A DNA stretch of 64,000 nt from Plasmodiophora brassicae (taxonomy: Eukaryota; Endomyxa: Phytomyxea; Phytomyxea; Plasmodiophorida), in NCBI GenBank assembly GCA_036867785.1, contig CP145424.1, positions 186,001 through 250,000 of the forward strand, given 5' to 3'. Of the stretch, positions 55,990 to 64,000 are shown in pieces. The notes below the pieces were generated by a model that saw only the letters and a program-made list of their open reading frames with translations, did no database searches and had not been told where the DNA came from. Position 1 is the stretch's first letter. The number at the start of each line of letters is the position of its first letter. Position numbers and translations under genes: made by a program.

Positions 55990-58731
55990 ATGCTGGACGT
56001 GCACAGGATCAAGGTGGGCGCCGGCCCCGTCCCAGAGCCCGACCCGGACGACGGCCCGTCCGCGAATCGCTCCATGCCGAATTACACGGCCGAGCCGGAC
56101 CCGAACGATCTGGTGTATGCCGACGAAAGGTATGCTGCGTGGCGGATGCGACGCGGTGGCCTACGTACGCGTGACACGACAGATGCAACGTAGGACGGTG
56201 GGCCCCTACTGGACGCTGGCCACGGTCGTCGTGCTATTGATAGCAGCGAACGCGGCCTACTGGATAGAGGTCGTCCTGGCAGGTCGGGTCATCCGCTCCC
56301 TGTCCAGCTGCCAGCACTCAGGCTTTCGTTCGTTCAGTTCTGCTCGGTCGAGCCTACGACACGACGATCCCGACGACCTCGCGCACCTGGTCTCGGGTCC
56401 TCATCATCCTCTTTGTCCTGTATCGCACCGCCGCCATCCGGTTCCGACGATTACAAACGTCAACGCGCATCTACCAGGACCGTCTGGTATTGAGGTTCGC
56501 TGATGGCCACATCGTCAGCGTGTTCACTCAGGTTGGGCGCCTGCTGGCGCTGTACAACCGTCGCGACTAACGGCCCCTGCGTACGCAGGACATCGTGCGA
56601 ATCCGCCAGGAAGGGTCGACTCTCCGCGTGGAGACGCGCGTCGTCGTCGGCATCAGGTCGAACGGGCGCAAGACGATCTGGAAGATCTCATCCAAGGCCA
56701 GCGAAGCTCTCGCCAGGAACCAGCCGCACAACGTCGGGCCAGCACACCGGGCCCTAGCCATTGCTCACCGTCTCCGATACAGGTCCGCGTGTACACCGGC
56801 GACATCCATCGCGTCATGCAGGCCATGATGAACGCCTGGGACATCGTCTTCGACAAACGGTGCTCCTGCAGTGGCCGCCGCGTCGCAATGGCTTGCTTGC
56901 TGACGACGACCGCACCTGCGATCAGGTATTCGCTGCGGCCGCAGGACATCCTGCCGAAGCCGGCGTTTCCTCGGCGACGCCTGGCACTGCCGGCCCAGTC
57001 CGGGTCGCCTCCCATCGTGCTACGTCGGTTCGTGATGATCTGGTAGGGAGCAGCAGCAGCGCCCAGATCGATCGGTATCTGGATGTAACTGGCTCCCTCA
57101 GCCTGGCGCTGATTACCAGCCATTACCTGCTGGTCGTCGTTCGGCAGCTGCTGGGGCTCTACGTCGGCGCCGCTGCCACGTCAACAGAATGCGTCCTGCA
57201 GGGCACGGGTTTGGACACGGCACGCCTAGGCATCGCACGCTGTTCGTTCATGCCGATCCCGCAGCGGTGAACGGAACCTGCACGACGACGTTCTTCGAGT
57301 ACTACGACCTGTTCATCGGCGCCTTCGTCGTCACGTTCATCGTCAATCAGTGCTGGGCGCACGTCGCCCAGCAGGTCGACCTGTTCAACGACCGCATACG
57401 CGTCCAGGTTCACACGCTGCACGCCCAGCATTGTTGGTCGGTCTGACGGTCATCGCCGCAGACGCGATCGGGCCTATTCATCAACGTGCTGCTGCGCGAC
57501 ATCCGATACATTCGATTCTGCCGCCCGGACCCGCTGGTGGCCCCCGGCGCCCTGACAGTGTACACCACCCAGTACCATACGTGCCGGCAAGGCCCCCGGG
57601 ACCTGCACGCGACACTCACCGTCGTCAGGGGCAACGAAGGCGCGTTCGCACGCCGAACCTGGGTGTGCGCCTGTCCACTGAGCGCGGTGCGCCCTGCAGG
57701 GTACGCTCCCGTCGGATGCGCGCCGCATCGCCTGCTTCGCCTGCTGGATGGGGCCTTCCACCCGCTGATCCTGCTGTCCAAGGACGACCTGGCCCTGCTG
57801 GAGGCGACCTTGACCGACCTGCGTCGGACGACCTGCACCGCCATGGGCGATTACGAACAGGAGATGGCACGAGTTCAGGCCGAGGAGGCCGCCCTGCGCA
57901 AGGTCAACAAAGTCTTCCGCCTCAAGCGCCCACGCCGCCCTGAACTGCCCGCCTTCATCTACGAATACGTCCGACCGAGTCAGGGAGACGCGCGTTCCTG
58001 TGGCGTCCCGCCCGGTCGGTAACGTGTGTGGTCCAGGTCGGGTCCTGAACGACGACACGTGGCTGGAGCTGAGGACGATCTTTGACGGGTACAAGACGGA
58101 CGTGCGGAACGGCGTCCATCGTGCTCGTCATGTGCTCGCCAGCCTGCAGGCGGCCCTGACCGGGCGCGCGCTGGACGATCGCACGTCCGAGCAGGCCCAC
58201 GCCGACGATATCAGGATAGTGAACGCGCACGAACTGATTGAGGTTCACGCCGGAAGCGCGCCGGTGCCCGTGCAGGCCAGCCCTGCGTTCGCAATGGCCC
58301 CGTTCCTGGTTGCGTCGCAGGCCGCCACACCCGCCTACGTCCTCGTACCTGCGCCCGTCGTTATCGTCGACCCTCAACAGCAGCAGCAGGCAGACCCGCC
58401 GCAGGCAGCGCACGTTCACCCTGTTCCAGGACAACCAGGCAAGGACCGCGCCGAGGACGCGTCGTCGAGGCACAGCGGGTCGGGAAAGAGCAGGTCCCGG
58501 GTCGCACCCGAGGAGGCCCGCAACGAGGACGGCGAGCTCCCCCAGGTAAACGCGACGGGCAACGTGGCCCCCGACCGTCCGACGCTGACATGAACGGGTT
58601 CGGCGCAGATGGACCCGCCCAGCAGGAAGCTGCCGGCGCTGCGCGCCTGGGGCGCCCCCCTCAAGGGCAAGCCGTCCAAATATGCGGCCGCGCACGCCGA
58701 CCCCGACCAGGACGCCTCCGACGATTCGTAA
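55990..58731 (+). CDS. Multi-exon multi-pass membrane protein, unknown family
   Basis: Exons 55990-56129, 56194-56282 and 56338-about 56532 join in frame; middle exons are unresolved; the last intron is 58546-58608 and the last exon 58609-58731. Helices are visible at YWTLATVVVLLIAANAAYWI, RVLIILFVLYRTAAIRF and YDLFIGAFVVTFIVN. Between helices 2 and 3 lies a beta-rich domain (IYQDRLVLRFADGHIVSVFT, then STLRVETRVVVGIRSNGRKT) that could be a PH-like fold. The C-terminal half is helical (LSKDDLALLEATLTDLRRTT, LRTIFDGYKTDVRNGVHRAR) and ends in a Gln/Pro-rich and acidic disordered tail. I do not recognise the family. A membrane-anchored scaffold or sensor is possible. Confidence 0.55.
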
Positions 58732-59003
58732 AAAAGGAGCTGGCTCCCAGAAAGAGCACGGCTCGGCGCAGGACCTGTCGCGCACACCGACCCGGTGCAG
58801 CTGCCCGTGTGGCACTCTGCGCTGCAGTAGAGTGCCGTGGGGGCGCGGCCGTGTCGCCGTCAACCGGACCGGACCGCGCGATGCGTTTTTGTGGGGTCGG
58901 GTCGGAGGTTGGTGCGGCCCCCTCCCCCCGTTGTCACCGTTGTCGTTCGCCAGGACTGTAGAGGAGGAGCCCGTCGTGGTCGTCCCCCGCCGCGATAGGA
59001 CGG

Positions 59004-60453
59004 ATGGATCGCGTGCGCCAGGTCGGCGGGCACGTCGTCGCGTCCGATGCGGCGGCGTCGTCGTTTCCGTGCGTCGCCTCGGAGTACTTTGCGTTCGACG
59101 AGCTGCTGGCGCCGGCCGAGCGCGCCCTGCGCGCCACGGTTCGCGCGTTCGCCGAGACGTACGTGCTGCCCCGCGCCGCCCGATGCTGGGAGAAGGCCGA
59201 GTTCCCGCACGACCTGCTGCCCGCCATCGCCAAACTCGGCATCTGCGGCTCGACCGTCAAGGGGTTCGGTTCACCCGGGTTATCCCACATGGCCAACGTT
59301 GCCGTAGGGACGCGCTCGGGACGCTCCCCCGCGTACGGTCTGACGTGGGGCGCCGCGTGACACAGATTCTCCTGGAGCTGGCCCGGGTCGACACGTCGCT
59401 GTCGACGTTCTTCCTGGTGCACAACTGCCTGGCGATCCAGTCGATTGCGCTGTGCGCGTCGGACGAGCAGAAGCAGCGGTACCTGCCGGCGATGATTCGC
59501 CTCGACAAGGTCGGGTGCTTCGCGCTGACCGAGCCCGAGCGCGGATCCGACGCCAGCAGTCTGCTGTCGACCGCCAAGCCCGTCGAGGGTGGCTGGGTGC
59601 TCAATGGGCGGAAGCGCTGGATTGGCAATGCCACGTTCGCCGACGTGTTCATCGTCTGGGCGAAGCACGCCGAGACGGGCGCCGTCCTCGGTTTCGTTGT
59701 CGACAAGGGGTCCCCGGGGTTGTCTGCGACGAAGATCGAGAACAAGATCTCGCTGCGCATTGTTCAGAACGGCGACATTGTCATGAAGGACGTCTTCGTG
59801 CCTGAGAAGTTCGATGCGCACCCCCTTGCCCAGCTCCGTTTGCGTCACCTGACTTGTATTGCTCAGGAACCGCCTGCCCAAGGCGAAGGATTTCGCATCG
59901 GGGCCGGGCCAGGCACTGACGGTGTCGCGCGTAATGGTCGCCTGGCAGCCTGTGGGTATTGCCATGGGCATCTATGACCACTGCCTGCAGTACTGCAAGC
60001 GTCGCGAGCAATTCGGGGCACCGCTGGCCGCGTTCCAGCTGAACCAGGAGAAGCTGGCGCGGATGCTGGGCACGATACAGGGCATGATCTACATGGGCCT
60101 GCGTATGAGCCAGCTGTACACGGCCGGGAAATTGACCCCTGGTCATGCGTCGTTGACCAAGGCCATGAACTCGCTGCGCGGTCGGGAAGTCGCCCACCTC
60201 GGCCGTGAGCTTCTCGGCGGCAACGGAATCGACGGCTCGTACCACGTCGCACGCCTGTTCTGCGACATGGAGAGCATCTACACCTACGAAGGTATGCCTG
60301 TGTGGCAGGTACGCGCCCGGTGGTATGCTGAACGTGCGATCAGGGACGTACGACATCAACATGCTCGTCGCGGGCCGCGAGATCACCGGTATGCCAGCAT
60401 TCAAGGCGTCGTACAAACCCAAATCGAAACGGAACCCGCCGCCTCACAAATAG
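59004..60453 (+). CDS. ACX4: Acyl-CoA oxidase/dehydrogenase of the ACX4 type
   Basis: Four exons, 59004-59303, 59366-59808, 59867-60291 and 60344-60453, give 425 residues. The sequence follows plant peroxisomal ACX4 (short-chain acyl-CoA oxidase) closely: [136 protein letters not shown] and [13 protein letters not shown]. Glu in YTYEGTYD is the catalytic base; the FAD-binding helices are present. It acts in beta-oxidation of short acyl-CoAs or glutaryl-CoA. The C-terminus NPPPHK is not a PTS1, unlike the SRL of plant ACX4, so location is uncertain. It lies about 270 bp after the unknown membrane protein. Confidence 0.92.
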
Positions 60454-60719
60454 CCCGAGAACGCAACGGGTGGCCGTGAATTTCGACCATTATACACGAG
60501 CCTTGCGTATCTGGATCGGGGGGGCAGGTTCTGGCGCACAGCCTTGTGCGTCGGCAGCGTTGGCAACAAATCGTTGGTGTCGTTAGGGCTTACGCCGAGG
60601 AGAATGTAGATCTGCACTGAAGCCGACGATGTCGGAGAGTAGCCGATCAGGCAGACGGTAAGCGGCGTTGACGCTAAAGGTTGTGTCTCTGACCATGGGA
60701 CACGAGTATAGCTCTGTAT
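60454..60719. other. 3' flank of ACX4-like gene
   Basis: Short spacer without a recognised feature; it runs into a T-rich tract at 60719-60730. Confidence 0.4.
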
Positions 60720-61525
60720 TTTTTTTATTTGTATTATTCACCTGCTGTATAATACACATATAATACACGGTCTACGAAATATTATACAGCGATAAAATAC
60801 ACCCTGTGCCTATATATAGTGCCGACCACTGATGGGGGCCCGATTCTGTGCTAGCTGAAGCCATGCAGTACCGGCCGGCGTTGATATGGGCGCAAATCGA
60901 CGATAACCATCTATCTACGCTGGCGTCGCTACTGGTGAAGATCCACAACCTCGTTACTAATGCCGCCGGTGGTGAGCGAAACCATAAGGCAGCGAAGCGG
61001 GTCCATTCGGCAACACGAGCCAGCTTGCAAGGGGCGTCTGTGATGAAGCAGACAGCTGTTGCATTCAATGCAAAGCCGCTGTTGAAAGAAATCAGTATGA
61101 CGCGTTCCGATGACGCGTTTGTACAGAGGCTGTCCGCCTGTGGATCAGGGTCATTGTATTCGCAACGCGCTGCAGCAGACGAAGAAGCTCTCAATCTTGT
61201 TTTTGAGGACGAGGACGAGGATGAGGAGCTTGTCGGTCTCTCTGTCGAAAGCGTCATCGATCCTGCCACCGATATTGGGCTGGATAGCATCATCGCCCTT
61301 GATGCTGCGGAAGACATCGAGCTGTTCGAGCCGATGACAACTTGATCAGAACGCGCGAGATAACTGCCCTGAGCGTCTGAGGCCCTGATCCATCTCGGAA
61401 TGAATACAAACATCTTTGAATGCATTTCCAATAGGCTGTATTAAATACCTGTATTATTCACCAGTATTATACAGGTATTATACACTTTTTGTATTATACA
61501 GGACCTCGGGTGTATTATACAGAGC
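60720..61525 (+). mobile_element. hAT-like DNA transposon remnant
   Basis: A 165-residue frame (60848-61345) has the look of a hAT transposase C-terminus. In particular GGERNHKAAKRVHSATRASL followed by MKQTAVAFNAK parallels the AERNW...H...RNRL...K.v.i..N segment of the hAT dimerisation domain. An acidic tail (EDEDEDEE) follows. The flanks are AT-rich and carry repeated GTATTATACA / TGTATAATAC motifs in opposite orientation (near 60744-60800 and 61436-61525). Both outer edges show GCTCTGTAT-like sequence as possible terminal repeats. The N-terminal zinc finger and catalytic part are missing. AT content differs sharply from the host genes on both sides. Confidence 0.55.
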
Positions 61526-61584
61526 CATAGACACGAGGCTCGCGGAGTCCGCCGCGGACTCCGCCACGTCCGAAGGGCCTCAGG

Positions 61585-63138
61585 ATGGCTAAGGTGGTAG
61601 GTGCCAACGACCGTGTCCTGATCCTGTACCAGGATGCAACCTACTCCATGCTGCATGTGCGTCCTGGTGACAAGTTCCGCCTAGCCAAGAATCAGGTCGC
61701 CGTTGATCCGATTATCGGTACATCGCAGCATTCGGCGTCCCGGTGTCATTGTTGGGCTGACATCGACGTTAGGTTGCCCCTATGGATCAGTGTTTCGTCT
61801 TGAAGCGGGGGTGCTGGTGCAAGTTGACTCGTCGCTGTTCGATTCCAGCAGTTCCATCGTCGATTCCAACTTCCTGCCGTCCAGCGATAATTCCCAATTG
61901 CGAATGAACAGCAATGCGCAGAAGCTGACGCGCGACGAGATCATGGAACTGAAGAAGACCATGTCGGGCGAAGAGGTCGTTGCGCTGCTGGCAGCAAACA
62001 GGTACACAAGCGCCCGTCGTCGGTCCTGATCTGATGGAAAACCGCTGACCGCCCGTATCAGTGCCACGTTCGAATCGAAAACCGAGTTCTCCCAGGAGAA
62101 ATGGTTGAGGAAGAAGCGACAGCAGCACATTGTCGAGATTCGCATCCTGCGCCCGACAGCGCTGACCGTATCGCGTATGTACTTGAGCGACGCGAAATCC
62201 GATAAGGTCATGGGCATCCGTCCCGACACGCTGGCAATGATCCTTCAGAAGGCGTCCCTGCGGCCCATGTCGCAAGTTCTCGTGCTGGACCAATGCGTTG
62301 GCCTCATTGTGGCCTCCGTTGCGGAGCGCCTGGGCGGCTACGGCCGTGTTCTTGCACCGTACTTTACAGGGCCTGGGCCCAATGCCGAATGCGTCAACGC
62401 GTTCGGCCTCGACCTATCTATTCAGAACTCGATCGTGCACTTCCCGGCGGCCCTGATGAAAGATGCCTCGATGCAGGACCTGCCTGACGACGACCCTGTT
62501 CTCGTCTCCGAATATGTTCACGATGCGTCCAATGTGAACGCGAAAGGGCGTACCAGGTCTGGCATTGGCTCCTCTGTGACCCGAGTCGATGTCTGACTTT
62601 GGTATGTGTCGCAGGTATCCTGAAGAGCTGGTTCGGAGATGGCTCGCGAACCAGGTGGAATCAGTCATCATCTGTGCCCGGTTTGACGTGGAATCCGCCA
62701 TGTAACGCGCGTACCTGCTGTATTTGGGATGCATCCTCTAAGGTTCGTTGGTCCAGGGACGCATGCCTGCCGATCCTGTGTGGCGGTGGCTCGCTCGTCA
62801 TCTACTGCCCGTACCTGGAACCACTGCAGAAGGTCGCTCTCCGGCTTCGACAGTCGAAGCAGGCGATCATGGTCCAGGTGCGACCCCTGTCCCGTTGCAA
62901 AGCGGTACCGCGATGAGTATTCATGCCCGCCCTATAGGTGTCGGAGAACTGGTACCGGGAGTACCAAGTGCTGACCAACCGGACGCACCCGACAATGCAG
63001 ATGCATGGCGCCAGCGGTTACATACTATCGGCCATCAAGACTGCCAACCAACTGTCGTCGGGACCGTCGGAGACCCCAGATGAATCTCCCGACGCCAAGA
63101 GGCACAAACCCGACGACATCAATGAACGTGACACCTGA
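61585..63138 (+). CDS. TRM6: tRNA (adenine58-N1)-methyltransferase non-catalytic subunit TRM6
   Basis: Six exons, 61585-61717, 61773-62001, 62062-62556, 62615-62701, 62757-62877 and 62938-63138, give 421 residues. TRM6/GCD10 landmarks are the N-terminal DRVLILYQDATYSMLHVRPG, LTRDEIMELKKTMSGEEVVA, NSATFESKTEFSQEKWLRKK (across an intron), the degenerate SAM-fold segment VLVLDQCVGLIVASVAERLG, SVIICARFD, LVIYCPYLEPLQK, and the C-terminal WYREYQVLTNRTHPTMQMHG followed by GYILSAIK. It pairs with catalytic TRM61 to make m1A58 in the T-loop of tRNAs. The glycine-rich SAM motif is not canonical, as expected for the RNA-binding subunit. It is convergent with NOSIP. Confidence 0.92.
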
Positions 63139-63400
63139 GCGGAGTGTTTCGGCATTCATTCCCATCCGCCTCGAAACTGTACTGCCTGTTTGCACAGCGG
63201 ATGGCCAGTAGTGGGCCTTGTCAAAAAACGTCATCGTTGCCTCGTTGAAGGACCGCCCAGTGCTGCATTGCTCATCTACACGACTGTAGACGTGTGGGTT
63301 CTGTTGACGAAGGCCAGGCTGTCGCGAACCTGCTTCGTACGGAGGGGCATATACTAACGGGCAACGGCAACCGGCGTGAAGCAATCGAGTATGATGTTGT

Positions 63401-64000
63401 TTACCCTTGGAATGCCGGTGTGCTGGTGCGGGCTTGGAGTCTGGCGCCACTGCCAGCGAATCCGGTCGCGCCCCATTCCACCGATCGCTTGACACGCTCG
63501 CCACAGCTGACACATTTCCGCTCCGGTTTCACCAGCGTCTCGAAGCAGGTCTGGAGCATCAGCGCTGTCAGATTCCTCCCATCGGTCCACGACGAACGAA
63601 CCATGTGACCTTGCAGACAACGTGGCCACATGGGCGCGCCCAGACAGTTCGTATCGTTGGCGTCAGGTTTCGCCGACATGACGGACACATGTACCTGCAG
63701 GAATCGTCGCCCGTCTGCCCCGTATCTAGCATTGCACAACCATTGTCAGGAGGGCAGCAACAGGAGTACGATGAGCATTGCTAGTTGACCTGCGTCGCAC
63801 CGATCTGTAAACCGAACCGGGCACAGATGCGATCGTTTCAGCGGCTTCTGGTCCTGGACGCCCAGCGTTCGTCAGCAAAGCCGGGACCGCCCAGCTGTTC
63901 GATTACCTCGGGGCAGCGCGTAACAGTGTCTGGCCGTTCCAGCGATGTTCGCTGCTCGCGTTCCGGTTCACAACTCATGGCGGCTGCCGGCAGCCAGAAG
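63401..64000 (-). CDS. NOSIP: Nitric oxide synthase-interacting protein NOSIP, C-terminal part (5' end outside window)
   Basis: Minus-strand exons 64000(partial)-63907, 63847-63790, 63725-63610 and 63550-63401 join in frame over 59-64 nt introns. The product reads FWLPAA, then CPE/KPLKRSHLCPVRFTD, DSCRYMCPSCRRNLTPTIRT, ARPCGHVVCKTCFETLVKPE, KCVSCGERV and GATGFAGSGARLQ, ending TPAFQG. This matches the second U-box-like (RING-related) half of NOSIP, a nuclear and cytoplasmic E3 ubiquitin ligase and spliceosome-associated protein. Here CPSC, CGHVVCKTC and CVSC could coordinate zinc, more RING-like than animal NOSIP. The N-terminal U-box is off the right edge. Confidence 0.85.

Overview
The window is eukaryotic nuclear DNA. 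Genes are GC-rich and split by many short introns (about 50-90 nt, mostly GT-AG). The gene set points to a flagellated, mitochondriate opisthokont-like organism, most likely a zoosporic fungus of the Blastocladiomycota/Chytridiomycota type. Flagellar evidence is an outer-dynein-arm docking coiled-coil protein, a TTLL tubulin-modifying ligase and an LC8 dynein light chain. Mitochondrial evidence is a 5-aminolevulinate synthase, TIM22 and a COX7C-like subunit. The taxon is inference; no rRNA or other marker is present.

Positions 1-23,400 are a mobile-element graveyard. A gypsy/chromovirus element (A, plus strand, running in from the left edge) carries a full-length Ty1/copia element with two 184-bp LTRs that read as identical. 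A second copy of the same gypsy family (B, minus strand, 17,556-23,394) still holds the uninterrupted target site and so proves the copia insertion. Between them lie a split SANT/Myb-like gene, a LINE 3' end, a PIF/Harbinger-type MITE, a composite foldback element inside a TA-flanked MITE, and an older gypsy element of another family (C, 11,921-17,239). Target-site duplications can be read for copia, gypsy B and gypsy C (5 bp), and for the small DNA elements (2-3 bp).

Positions 23,465-42,000 are gene-dense, all on the plus strand: a full-size ABCA-type transporter, ODAD1/CCDC63-like protein, TTLL ligase, TIM22, a tandem pair of G-protein alpha subunits with identical six-exon structure, a COX7C-like subunit, 5-aminolevulinate synthase with two heme-regulatory CP motifs, and LC8. 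Exon joins for most of these close in frame, so the models are fairly firm.

Positions 42,000-64,000 mix strands: a small coiled-coil protein, 2-aminomuconate deaminase, a GPI-anchor-like Cys-rich protein, carnosine N-methyltransferase, a small membrane protein, a tandem pair of secreted proteins of unclear family, the spliceosomal helicase PRP28/DDX23, an unrecognised multi-pass membrane protein, an ACX4-type acyl-CoA oxidase/dehydrogenase, a hAT-like transposon remnant, TRM6 (tRNA m1A58 methyltransferase subunit) and, cut by the right edge, NOSIP. No single new multi-gene system stands out. The best leads are the interleaved inverted-repeat element near 10.5-11.2 kb, the secreted tandem pair, the unidentified membrane protein and the G-alpha pair.
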